Under the pieces are notes generated by a model. The model saw nothing but the letters and a program-made list of their open reading frames with translations. It had not been told where the DNA came from and ran no database searches. From Candidatus Baltobacteraceae bacterium (GTDB lineage Bacteria > Vulcanimicrobiota > Vulcanimicrobiia > Vulcanimicrobiales > Vulcanimicrobiaceae), in contig DATJTX010000032.1 in assembly GCA_035502855.1 (NCBI GenBank), forward strand, positions 1 to 58,127: a stretch of DNA of 58,127 nucleotides, in the 5' to 3' direction. Position 1 is the stretch's first letter; every line of letters starts with the position of its first letter. Made by a program: the position numbers and the translations under genes. This document shows, piece after piece, positions 1 through 7,598 of this stretch.

Positions 1-114
1 CGCTGCGGGTTTTCGACCCATGCGGACGTCAACGCGGCGCTGGAGATCCGCCGGCGAGCGCAGTTGGCGCTCTCAAGACTCCCGGATACCGGTGCGGAGC
101 CGGTTGCAGCGTAG
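1..114 (+). CDS. tnpB: TnpB-type RNA-guided nuclease, C-terminal end (5' part outside window)
   Basis: The first 37 codons of the window read in frame 1 to a TAG at 112-114. The peptide begins RCGFSTHADVNAALEIRRRA. This is the typical end of IS200/IS605-family OrfB/TnpB: the last cysteine of the zinc ribbon (CxxCG), the conserved HADVNAA block with the RuvC III aspartate, and a trailing I-R helix. TnpB is an RNA-guided endonuclease that helps retain its transposon; its guide RNA normally overlaps the 3' end of the gene and runs past the right end of the element. Only this fragment is inside the window, so whether the nuclease is intact cannot be judged. It faces the broken hydrolase gene at 140-301. 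Confidence 0.85.
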   Translation, partial: RCGFSTHADVNAALEIRRRAQLALSRLPDTGAEPVAA

Positions 115-141
115 GATGCGTTGCAAGGCAGTCACAACGAA
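1..141 (+). mobile_element. Right end of an IS200/IS605-like (TnpB) element
   Basis: Downstream of the tnpB stop there are only about 27 bases (115 to about 141) before sequence that reads, on the other strand, as the middle of an alpha/beta-hydrolase. The right boundary is therefore placed near 139-143 by loss of hydrolase-like sequence, not by a recognised terminus. IS605-type elements have subterminal hairpins rather than long inverted repeats and make no target duplication, which fits the absence of any such signature here. The left end lies outside the window. Confidence 0.55.
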
Positions 142-301
142 AGAAGAGCGCCGGGATCAGGACGAGCGGTACTCCCGCCGGATTGCCGAACCGTTCGACC
201 CGCAGGATGCCGGCGGTGAAGGTCTCGCGCGGCGCGACCTGGCGCTGCGCGACCGCGCCCAGCAGCGGCAGCGCGAGGAGGAAGAGAGGGGCGATCTTCA
301 T
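140..301 (-). pseudogene. Alpha/beta-hydrolase N-terminus, interrupted by the TnpB element
   Basis: ATG at 301 opens a frame with a Sec-type signal peptide (MKIAPLFLLALPLLGAVAQ) followed by an alpha/beta-hydrolase opening, in which FGNPAGVPLVLIPALF matches the beta3/oxyanion region of the fold. After about residue 54 the expected G-x-W/oxyanion continuation is missing; the frame instead runs through antisense tnpB sequence to a stop at 29. The nucleophile elbow and the rest of the fold are absent, so the product cannot be a working hydrolase unless the element is precisely excised. It lies 16 bases downstream of the 130-aa secreted protein and may have been co-transcribed with it. Confidence 0.6.
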
Positions 302-317
302 ACCGCCCGGTTACTCG

Positions 318-710
318 CTACCGGCGCGCCGACCTTGCGATGCGCCGTGCGCGCGTGCAGCGCAGATCGCGCTCGGCGTGCGCGCGCCGGTACACTCGGA
401 CCAGGCGGTCGACGAACCCATGAATCCACGGGTCGTCGGGATAGTGCCGGTACCAATCCTCGATCGTGACTTCGAGGGTATCGATGCCGCGCAGATTGCG
501 CGCGAGGTCGCGGTTGGTATCCCGTTCGAAAGCGACCAAGCGATTGCGGATCTCCAGCACGCTCTCTTTGAACGGGCCGAAATACTCGTCGGCGGGCGCA
601 GGACCGCCCGCCTGCGCGGCGAGCGGAGCGAGCGCACAGACGAATGCGAGAATAACGGCGAAGCTGCGAAGCGGCGGCACTGTACTCCGGTTATCGGAGC
701 GCAATGCCAT
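318..710 (-). CDS. Secreted hypothetical protein, 130 aa
   Basis: The product starts with a signal peptide: a basic n-region (MALRSDNRS), a hydrophobic core around residues 16-30 and an AQA cleavage-like site near 34. The mature part is about 95 residues, helical and charged, with the segment IEDWYRHYPDDPWIHGF near 82-98. I recognise no family. It follows the isocitrate dehydrogenase gene by 16 bases and precedes the broken hydrolase, so it is probably the penultimate gene of that transcript. The only in-frame Met near the signal sequence is the one chosen as start. Confidence 0.6.
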   Translation of the reverse strand: MALRSDNRSTVPPLRSFAVILAFVCALAPLAAQAGGPAPADEYFGPFKESVLEIRNRLVAFERDTNRDLARNLRGIDTLEVTIEDWYRHYPDDPWIHGFVDRLVRVYRRAHAERDLRCTRARRIARSARR

Positions 711-726
711 GGCTTACACTTGCTTG

Positions 727-2184
727 CTACTGACCTTGCGCCAGCGAGTACCCGCGCTCGCCGTTGAAGGTGAAGAGCCCCTCGGTCTTGATCACGTCCA
801 GACCCACGCGATCGGCTGCTGCGAGCAGTTGGATCACGTGCTCCGCCGTGAACAGATCGTCGCCGTCGGCTTCGAAACGGCATTGCCAGTGATCGCTCCA
901 GTACGTGTCGGGATTGCCGTTCGGCCACACCTTCGTACCGCGATTGCTGATCACCGTGAGTTTGGTGCCCGCGACGTTGAACTTTTCCATCAACGCGGCG
1001 ATCTGGTCCGGATTTCCGTCGCGCCGGTCGATGAAGAGATCCACCCCGACCCGAATCTTCATCGGCGGTTTGCCGGCCGGCCGGATCGCGAGGTTCATAT
1101 GAACGTCCTTCGCGTATTCCGCGCGTTTGAGTTGCTGCGGCGCTTGCCCGAGTCGCGCGATGACCGCGTCGCCGAACTCCTTGGTTCCAACCTTCTCTTT
1201 CGAGACACCCGCTTTGTAGATGTCGTAGGTGTGGATCCCGTCTTCGATGGTGCGCAGCCACGCATTGTGCACGCGCTCCGCGACGTCGGCCTGAGCGATG
1301 TGCACGAGCATGAGAATCGCGCCGTGCAGCAACCCGGAGGGATTGGCGAGGTTCTGGCCGGCGCGGCGCGGCGCCGAACCGTGAATCGCTTCGAACATCG
1401 AGCCGTGATCGCCGATGTTGGCCGAACCCGCCAGACCGACCGAGCCGGTGATCTGGGCGGCGACGTCGGAGAGCACGTCACCGTAGAGATTGGGCATCAC
1501 GATCACGTCGAACGCTTCGGGCGTGTCCGCCAACTTGGCCGCGCCGATGTCGACGATCCAGTGCTCGTGTTCGATCTCCGGATATTCCTTGGCGATCTCT
1601 TCGAACGTCCGGTGGAACAGCCCGTCCGTGATCTTCATGATGTTGTCTTTGGTGAAGCACGTGACTTTTTGGCGCTTGTTTGCGCGCGCGTATTCGAAGG
1701 CGTAACGGATGATGCGCTTGCTGCCGGGCCGGGAGATCAGTTTGAGGCACTGCGCGACCTGATTGGTCTGGCGATGCTCGATGCCGCCGTACACGTCCTC
1801 CTCGTTCTCGCGCACGATCACGATGTCCATGTTCGGATGTTTCGTTGCCACGAATGGGTACAGTGAGGCGCATGGCCGCACGTTGGCGTACATGCCCAGC
1901 GTCTTGCGGACGGTCACGTTGAGGCTCTTGAAACCGCCGCCTTGCGGCGTCGTGATCGGGGCCTTGAGAAAGACCTTGGTCCGCCGGAGCGACTCCCATG
2001 CCGACGGCTCGATTCCGCTGTCCAAGCCCTTTTCGTAGATCGATTCACCGATCGTGATGCGCTCGACGTCGAGTGCGGCGCCGCCCGCCTCGATGATGCG
2101 CAGCGTCGCGTCCATGATTTCGGGTCCGATGCCGTCGCCGTACGCGACGGTCACCGCAACCTTGGTTCTCGTTGTCGTGGTCAC
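727..2184 (-). CDS. icd: NADP-dependent isocitrate dehydrogenase, long (Thermus/rickettsial) type
   Basis: The 485-aa protein belongs to the isocitrate/isopropylmalate dehydrogenase family and should convert isocitrate to 2-oxoglutarate and CO2 in the TCA cycle. Visible motifs are YGDGIGPEIM near residue 15, the substrate-phosphate loop SLNVTVRKTL with conserved arginines, ENEEDVYGGIEHR, the metal-binding stretch DVIVMPNLYGDVLSDVAAQ, and EAIHGSAPRRAG near the nucleotide site. About 140 residues follow the catalytic core, the extra C-terminal domain seen in the 480-500 residue IDH class of Thermus and many alphaproteobacteria. The start is GTG at 2184, chosen because AAGGAG lies 7 bases upstream. 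It follows the binding-protein gene by 21 bases. Confidence 0.92.
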   Translation of the reverse strand: MTTTTRTKVAVTVAYGDGIGPEIMDATLRIIEAGGAALDVERITIGESIYEKGLDSGIEPSAWESLRRTKVFLKAPITTPQGGGFKSLNVTVRKTLGMYANVRPCASLYPFVATKHPNMDIVIVRENEEDVYGGIEHRQTNQVAQCLKLISRPGSKRIIRYAFEYARANKRQKVTCFTKDNIMKITDGLFHRTFEEIAKEYPEIEHEHWIVDIGAAKLADTPEAFDVIVMPNLYGDVLSDVAAQITGSVGLAGSANIGDHGSMFEAIHGSAPRRAGQNLANPSGLLHGAILMLVHIAQADVAERVHNAWLRTIEDGIHTYDIYKAGVSKEKVGTKEFGDAVIARLGQAPQQLKRAEYAKDVHMNLAIRPAGKPPMKIRVGVDLFIDRRDGNPDQIAALMEKFNVAGTKLTVISNRGTKVWPNGNPDTYWSDHWQCRFEADGDDLFTAEHVIQLLAAADRVGLDVIKTEGLFTFNGERGYSLAQGQ

Positions 2185-2205
2185 CGGAGGCTCCTTAGGA
2201 AGTGG

Positions 2206-3810
2206 TTATGGGGAAGATAACGTCCACTGCGAAGCGTTCCACGCCTCGCCGATGCCGTTCGGTTCGAAATTACGCAGAGCCGGCGTAAACGCATAGCGCT
2301 GCTTTTGGTAGAAGAGGAAGATCGCCGGCACGTCGTTCACGAGCAGCCGTTCGATCTGCGCGGACGCGCGCTTGCGTACCGCGACGTCGAAGGTCGAGAG
2401 CGCGAGGCGCTGCGCAGCGTCCATCTGGGGCGAGATATAGCGGTCGACGTTGTTGCCGGCCGGCGGTATCTCGGTGCTGAGCCACTGCGAGGAATCGTCG
2501 GGATCGCCGCCCGAGATCCAGGCGTAGAACCCAACGTCGAACTTCCCGCCGTAGAACACGCCGCCGTCCGCCGCGGGAGCGTAGAGCGATGCGTAGGGAT
2601 AGCTCTTCGGTTGGATGTCGACGCCGACGGCGCGCCACATCTGCTGGATCTCCACGATGACGTTGCGGGCGATGTCGCTGCCCTGCGGGTACACGAAGAG
2701 CAGCGAAAGCTTCGTTCCGTTCTTGGCGCGGATGCCGCCGGGACCGGGAATCCAGCCGTCGGCCTGTAGTAGTGCCTTCGCCTTGGCGGGATCGTAGGGC
2801 TGGGCTTTCAGGTTCGGATCGTAGGCCCAATAAAAGGGAGAGAGATCGCCGACGCCGATGCTCGCCTCGCCAAACTCGTTGTCGTGCATGATCGAGGCGC
2901 GATCGGTCGCGTACGCGAGCGCGACGCGCACCGTCTTATCGTCGAGCGGCGCGTGCGCCAGGTTGAACATGAACGCGTCGTAGACCGGCGCCTCGACGGG
3001 CAGCAGTTTCACGTTGGGGTCGTTCTCGAGCGAGTGATAGGAGGGGCCCGACATCGTGATCGCGAGTTGCGACTCACCGGTTCGCATCTGTGCCGCCGTC
3101 GTGTTCGAGTCCGGGATCAGTTTGATGTCGAGTTCTCGGATCGTGGGCGCGCCGCCGAAGTAGTCGTCGTTCGCGGTGAGCACGATCCGGTCGCCGCGAA
3201 CCCAGCGCGCGAACCGGTACGGTCCGTCGCTTACGCTGGGCTCGGCGTTGAACGGTGCCGTATTCAAGTTGGTGACGTGTTCGAGCACGTGCGCGGGAAG
3301 AATGTCGTACGGATCGTCGCTCTCACCGAAAAAATAATCGACGATCGGCGGAAAGACGCGTTTCATGTGGAGGACGACGGTGTAGGGATCGGGCGTATCG
3401 AGAGAGCGGATCATGTCGAAGCCGTGGCGCGAGACCACGTTGTTGTTCGGGTTCATGATCTGCTCGTAGGTGTACTTGACGTCGGCGCTGGTGACCGGCT
3501 GACCGTCGGTCCACTTCGCGTTCTTGCGGAGGCGGTAGGTGATCGTGAGGCCGTCGCGGCTGATGCCGCCGTTGGCAAGACTCGGAACGACCGCCGCCAG
3601 ATCCGGAACGTGGTGTTGATGCGCGTCGAGCGTGACCAGCTTGGCGAAGAGCAGATCGTCTACCAAGCCTTCGATGTTCTCGGTCGCGAGGATCGGGTTG
3701 AGCGTGTTCGGGACGATCGGTACGGCGATGGTCAGCGAAGCGTTCGAAACGTTCGAAACGCCGGCCCGCGTGCACGCCGCGAGCAGAAGGACCGCGATTA
3801 GGCGACGCAG
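2206..3810 (-). CDS. Family 5 extracellular solute-binding lipoprotein (peptide/nickel type)
   Basis: The product is a periplasmic or surface-anchored binding protein of the SBP_bac_5 family, which feeds oligopeptides or similar solutes to an ABC importer. A short lipoprotein signal with lipobox LLAAC is followed by the family pattern: LTIAVPIVPNTLNPI, an early segment DGLTITYRLRKNAKWTDGQP, and the central SDGPYRFARW. No permease or ATPase genes adjoin it, so the transporter is orphaned here or encoded elsewhere. The start is uncertain. No ATG or GTG fits just before the signal; CTG at 3810 would give MRRLIAVLLLAAC and a 13-base overlap with the end of egtB. A longer frame reaches 4041 but would put the signal peptide about 75 residues in. 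Confidence 0.8.
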   Translation of the reverse strand: MRRLIAVLLLAACTRAGVSNVSNASLTIAVPIVPNTLNPILATENIEGLVDDLLFAKLVTLDAHQHHVPDLAAVVPSLANGGISRDGLTITYRLRKNAKWTDGQPVTSADVKYTYEQIMNPNNNVVSRHGFDMIRSLDTPDPYTVVLHMKRVFPPIVDYFFGESDDPYDILPAHVLEHVTNLNTAPFNAEPSVSDGPYRFARWVRGDRIVLTANDDYFGGAPTIRELDIKLIPDSNTTAAQMRTGESQLAITMSGPSYHSLENDPNVKLLPVEAPVYDAFMFNLAHAPLDDKTVRVALAYATDRASIMHDNEFGEASIGVGDLSPFYWAYDPNLKAQPYDPAKAKALLQADGWIPGPGGIRAKNGTKLSLLFVYPQGSDIARNVIVEIQQMWRAVGVDIQPKSYPYASLYAPAADGGVFYGGKFDVGFYAWISGGDPDDSSQWLSTEIPPAGNNVDRYISPQMDAAQRLALSTFDVAVRKRASAQIERLLVNDVPAIFLFYQKQRYAFTPALRNFEPNGIGEAWNASQWTLSSP

Positions 3811-5060
3811 CGGAACTTCGCGTACATGAAGGGATAGTCGCCGTAGAACCAGTTGCGGAAGGAAGGCCGAATCAACTCTCGCGCCGTGACCGGCGAAGCG
3901 CCTTTCATGACGTAATGCCGGCCGTCGAAGAAATCGGCCGAGTACTCGGGATAGGAAGCCATCGGCACGAATCCCGGAAACGGTCCGAAAACGGTCGAAG
4001 TCCATTCCCATCCATTTCCGATCAAGTCCTCGATTTCCCACGCGCTGGCACCGGCCGGATGCGCGTCCACCGGTTCGGGGTCGAACCGTTCGAAGTCGAA
4101 ATTGCCGTCCATCGAATCCGGCGGCGCGTCACCCCATGGATAGCTGCGTTCTTCACCATAGGGCGTGCCGTACGCCGCGCGATGGAACTCCGCTTCGGTC
4201 GGCAGACGCATTCCGACCCATGTCGCATAGGCCTGCGCTTGATCGTGGCTGACGTAGACCGGCCAGGAACGCGGAAGCGGTAGCTCTTCGAAAACCCCAC
4301 GGAGGAAGAATTCGCCGTCGCGCTCGATCCAGAAGTGTGGAACCGGGCCGCCGTCGGCGACGAAGCGCAGCCAATCGCCGTTGGTCACCGGATAGCGCGC
4401 CATTGCAAAACGCGGAACGGCGACCTCGTGCGCCGGAAATTCGTTGTCCCAACCGAAAACGGCCGTGTCGGGATCGGCACCGAGCCGCGCGATTCCGGCG
4501 GACACGGTTTGCATCGGATTCTCGGCGCGTGCATGGTCGTGGTGCTCCTGCGCGATGCGGCCTTTGTAGCGATAGTCGAGCTGATGGATGATGTAGAGCA
4601 ACGTTTCGTGGTGCATCGGCTCGTGCTCGAGGATCGTGTACGCCGCTTGGCCGCGCCGCAGCCGCGGAACCGCGGGATCGACGAGGGTGGCGTTGGCCAG
4701 CGCGTCCAGTACGCGCTCATCGCATTCACGGGCGAAGCGCTCGACCTGCGCGCGGGAGGGCCAGTCCTCCCGCTCGTGCGAACGCGCCGCGTCCGGCGAT
4801 GAAGGATCGATGCCGCGCTGGAAGAGACGTTCGAGCGCCGGGTCGAGCGGTGTCTGTCCGAGTGCGCGCTCGTTGAGCGTGAGGAAACTGAACGCAGGCA
4901 AGTGTCCTTCGTAAAAGATGAAGGGATGACGCAGCGGGATCGGGCGCTGCAGGAACGCGCTTTCATCGACCAGCGCGAAGATCTGCGCCGAACGCTCGCG
5001 ATTTCGGCGATACCAATCGGAGAGAGCGCGGCGGTCCAAGCCCGGTGTCGTCGAAATCAT
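3798..5060 (-). CDS. egtB: EgtB-type iron(II)-dependent sulfoxide synthase (ergothioneine pathway)
   Basis: The 420-aa protein has a DinB-like helical domain (about 15-170) fused to an FGE-sulfatase domain (about 185-420). The iron ligands are recognisable as His53 in EGHLP and the H-x3-H-x-E motif HEPMHHE at 146-152. The end, KFRCVA, is the usual C-terminus of EgtB enzymes. EgtB joins hercynine to a thiol (gamma-glutamylcysteine or cysteine) with oxygen. The partner methyltransferase EgtD is not in this window; it may be elsewhere, or the enzyme may serve a related thiol-histidine product such as ovothiol (OvoA-like), which I cannot exclude from sequence alone. AAGGAA precedes the ATG. Confidence 0.85.
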   Translation of the reverse strand: MISTTPGLDRRALSDWYRRNRERSAQIFALVDESAFLQRPIPLRHPFIFYEGHLPAFSFLTLNERALGQTPLDPALERLFQRGIDPSSPDAARSHEREDWPSRAQVERFARECDERVLDALANATLVDPAVPRLRRGQAAYTILEHEPMHHETLLYIIHQLDYRYKGRIAQEHHDHARAENPMQTVSAGIARLGADPDTAVFGWDNEFPAHEVAVPRFAMARYPVTNGDWLRFVADGGPVPHFWIERDGEFFLRGVFEELPLPRSWPVYVSHDQAQAYATWVGMRLPTEAEFHRAAYGTPYGEERSYPWGDAPPDSMDGNFDFERFDPEPVDAHPAGASAWEIEDLIGNGWEWTSTVFGPFPGFVPMASYPEYSADFFDGRHYVMKGASPVTARELIRPSFRNWFYGDYPFMYAKFRCVA

Positions 5061-5071
5061 CGCTTGTTCCT

Positions 5072-7585
5072 TTACCCCGATACGGCGCGCGCATCGCGCC
5101 GGCGCTGAACGAACTCTTCGAACTCGGCCGCCGGGAGCGGCGGTGCGATCGCGTAGCCCTGGACTAAGTCGCAGCCGTTTTCGGTGAGGAATGCCAGTTG
5201 TCCCAGCGTTTCGACGCCTTCGGCAACGACCTCGAGGCCGAGGCTGTGCGCCATGCCGATCACCGTCTTCACGATCGTTTCATCGAAAACTTCGTGCCCG
5301 ACGCCGACCACGAACGACCCATCGATCTTCAAGACGTCGAGCGAAAACCGGCGCAGGTAGGCGAGCGATGAGTAGCCGGTGCCGAAATCGTCGACCGCGA
5401 GCCTGATGCCCAGTGCCTTGAGATCGCGCACGATGCCGACGGTCTGCGCCGCGTCCGACATCGCGACGCTCTCGGTGATCTCCACCTCCAAGAATTCCGG
5501 TTCGAGATGCGCGCTCTCGATCGCGTGCAGCACCCGGCGGCGAAGATCGCGCTGATGGAACTGGCGACCGGAGAGATTGACCGCCAGCCGCAGCGGCGCT
5601 AGTTCTTCACGCCAGAGATGAACCTGTTTGGCGGCGGTTTCGAGCACCCAATCGCCGAGCGGTACGATCAATCCCGAAATCTCGGCGCTGGGAATGAAGT
5701 GCGAGGGTTCGATCAAGCCGCTCTTGGGATGGTTCCAGCGCACCAGCGCTTCGACGCTAACCACCTCGCCGGTACGCAGATCGAGCTGCGGCTGATAGTA
5801 GACGACGAATTGATCGTACTCGAGCGCGCGCCGCAAGAGTTTCTCCTGCGAGAGGCGCATGTGAATCGGCGCTTCGAGCGTGGGATTGTAAAAATAGTAG
5901 CCGTTGCGCCCGCGGTCCTTGGCGCGGTACATGGCGATGTCCGCGTTCTTGATCAAGGTCTGGTCGTCGCGACCGTCCTCGGGATAGACGGCGACGCCGA
6001 TACTGGTCGAAATGTACTGTTCGTATTCGTCGAGCGAAAACGGTTCGCTGACGATCGCGATGATGCGCTCGCCGACGTCGCGCACGTGGTCCGCGTCGCG
6101 GCAATCGGTCATGAGCACGACGAACTCGTCGCCGCCCATGCGGGCGATCGTCGCATCGTCGCCGAGCTCCTTGACCAAACGTTGCGCCACCATTTGCAGT
6201 AGCCGGTCGCCGCGCGCATGTCCGAGCGTGTCGTTCACGTCTTTGAAGCGGTCCAAATCGAGGAAGAGCACGGCGACGCGGCCCAGCCGCGACTGCGCTA
6301 CCTCGATCGCGTCCCGCAGTTTTTCGGCGAGAAAAACGCGGTTGGGCAACCCGGTGAGGGCGTCGAAGTACGCCATCGCGCGCAGGCGCGCCCGCTGGCG
6401 GCTGCGATCGATCGTTCCCGCGATGAGCGTTGCGATCAATCCCAGCAGGTCGGCGTCGGTCGAGGAGAACTCGCGAATCGCGCCGTGCGGATCCGCGAAG
6501 ACGAGCGCGCCGTAAGGGTCACCCGCGACGTCGAGCCGCATCGCGATCCCGTTGCGGAACGGCACGGGAATCGCGGCGCCGGGAAGCGCGGCAACTTCCT
6601 GCGCCATGACGTTGATCGCATCGTCGGAGATCGTATCCGCGCCCGGTTCGCGGTAGACGGCCTCGATGCGCGGGCCGCCGCGCGCGATCTCGACGACGGC
6701 GCCGAGGGTGAGATCGCACGCATGGCAGCCCATTTCGAGCGAGGCGCGCATGCGAACGTCGGGGTAGTCGCCGCTCGCTGCAATGAAATACAAGTTCCGG
6801 ATGCGCAGGCTTTGCATCTCGGCGCGGCGTTCGGCCGCCCGGCGCTCGGTGATGTCCTGCAGGACGCCGTAGATGCCGACGCGTTCACCGTCTTTGTATT
6901 GCGGGATCAGCGTGACTTCCAATTCGTAGGGCGTGCGGTCGGCACGCACCGACTCGACGGTGATCGTGACCGGCTCGCCGTCCAACGCGCGATTGAACGC
7001 CGCAGCCGCGCGATAATGCTCGCGCTCGGGAAGGAACTCGTCGAAGTGCCGGCCGATCACGGCTTCGCGCTCGAAGCCGCCGGTGCGCATCGTCGCCTCG
7101 TTGATATCGAGGATGATGCCGTCGCGGCCGACCTCGATGATGCCGGCGGGGTTGTTCTCGAAAAGCGAACGGAAGCGTTCTTCGCTTTCGGCGAGCGCGT
7201 TTTGCGCGGAGAGGGCGTCGGTGAGATCCTCCGCGTACGAAAGCGCATGGTACGTGCTGCTGTCCTGTACGGCGAACGTCGTCCAGCGGCAGGTACGAAT
7301 CTCTCCGTTTGCGCGATGATTGCGGTTGACGTTGACGAGCGTGCGGATCGTATCGAGCCCGTCGAGCCGCTGCTGGACTTCCCGCACGATCGGTTTGTCG
7401 GCAGGTGCGACGAAATCGAAGTCGTCGATCGTCTTTCCGACGACCTCCGACCAACTGTAGCCGAACATGTCGGCCGCGCGTGCCGACCAGTAGGTTATGC
7501 GATAGCCGGCATCCCACGCGATGATTGCGAGCGGAGAACGCGAGAGCAGATCGTCGAGGAGCCGAAGGTCGCGTTCGCCGAGCAT
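5072..7585 (-). CDS. PAS-PAS-(GAF-like)-GGDEF-EAL cyclic-di-GMP signalling protein
   Basis: The 837-aa soluble protein has two PAS domains (about 1-120 and 125-250), a GAF-like segment (about 265-400), a GGDEF diguanylate cyclase domain with an intact GGDEF signature near 480, and an EAL phosphodiesterase domain with VEALVRW near 610 and DFGTGYSSLAYL further on. Both output domains keep their signature residues, so it could make or break c-di-GMP depending on the signal bound by the PAS/GAF part. No membrane segment is visible. The start is ATG 7585, 13 bases downstream of the aldehyde dehydrogenase stop; a longer open frame upstream lies inside that gene and is rejected. Confidence 0.88.
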   Translation of the reverse strand: MLGERDLRLLDDLLSRSPLAIIAWDAGYRITYWSARAADMFGYSWSEVVGKTIDDFDFVAPADKPIVREVQQRLDGLDTIRTLVNVNRNHRANGEIRTCRWTTFAVQDSSTYHALSYAEDLTDALSAQNALAESEERFRSLFENNPAGIIEVGRDGIILDINEATMRTGGFEREAVIGRHFDEFLPEREHYRAAAAFNRALDGEPVTITVESVRADRTPYELEVTLIPQYKDGERVGIYGVLQDITERRAAERRAEMQSLRIRNLYFIAASGDYPDVRMRASLEMGCHACDLTLGAVVEIARGGPRIEAVYREPGADTISDDAINVMAQEVAALPGAAIPVPFRNGIAMRLDVAGDPYGALVFADPHGAIREFSSTDADLLGLIATLIAGTIDRSRQRARLRAMAYFDALTGLPNRVFLAEKLRDAIEVAQSRLGRVAVLFLDLDRFKDVNDTLGHARGDRLLQMVAQRLVKELGDDATIARMGGDEFVVLMTDCRDADHVRDVGERIIAIVSEPFSLDEYEQYISTSIGVAVYPEDGRDDQTLIKNADIAMYRAKDRGRNGYYFYNPTLEAPIHMRLSQEKLLRRALEYDQFVVYYQPQLDLRTGEVVSVEALVRWNHPKSGLIEPSHFIPSAEISGLIVPLGDWVLETAAKQVHLWREELAPLRLAVNLSGRQFHQRDLRRRVLHAIESAHLEPEFLEVEITESVAMSDAAQTVGIVRDLKALGIRLAVDDFGTGYSSLAYLRRFSLDVLKIDGSFVVGVGHEVFDETIVKTVIGMAHSLGLEVVAEGVETLGQLAFLTENGCDLVQGYAIAPPLPAAEFEEFVQRRRDARAVSG

Positions 7586-7598
7586 CGTCCCAGAGCTC

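Noticed and set aside
466-1866. Long plus-strand open frame of 466 codons opposite the isocitrate dehydrogenase gene
   Set aside because: It is the antisense shadow of icd and of the 130-aa gene, Arg/Val-rich with no family motifs. High-GC coding DNA routinely leaves such frames open on the other strand.
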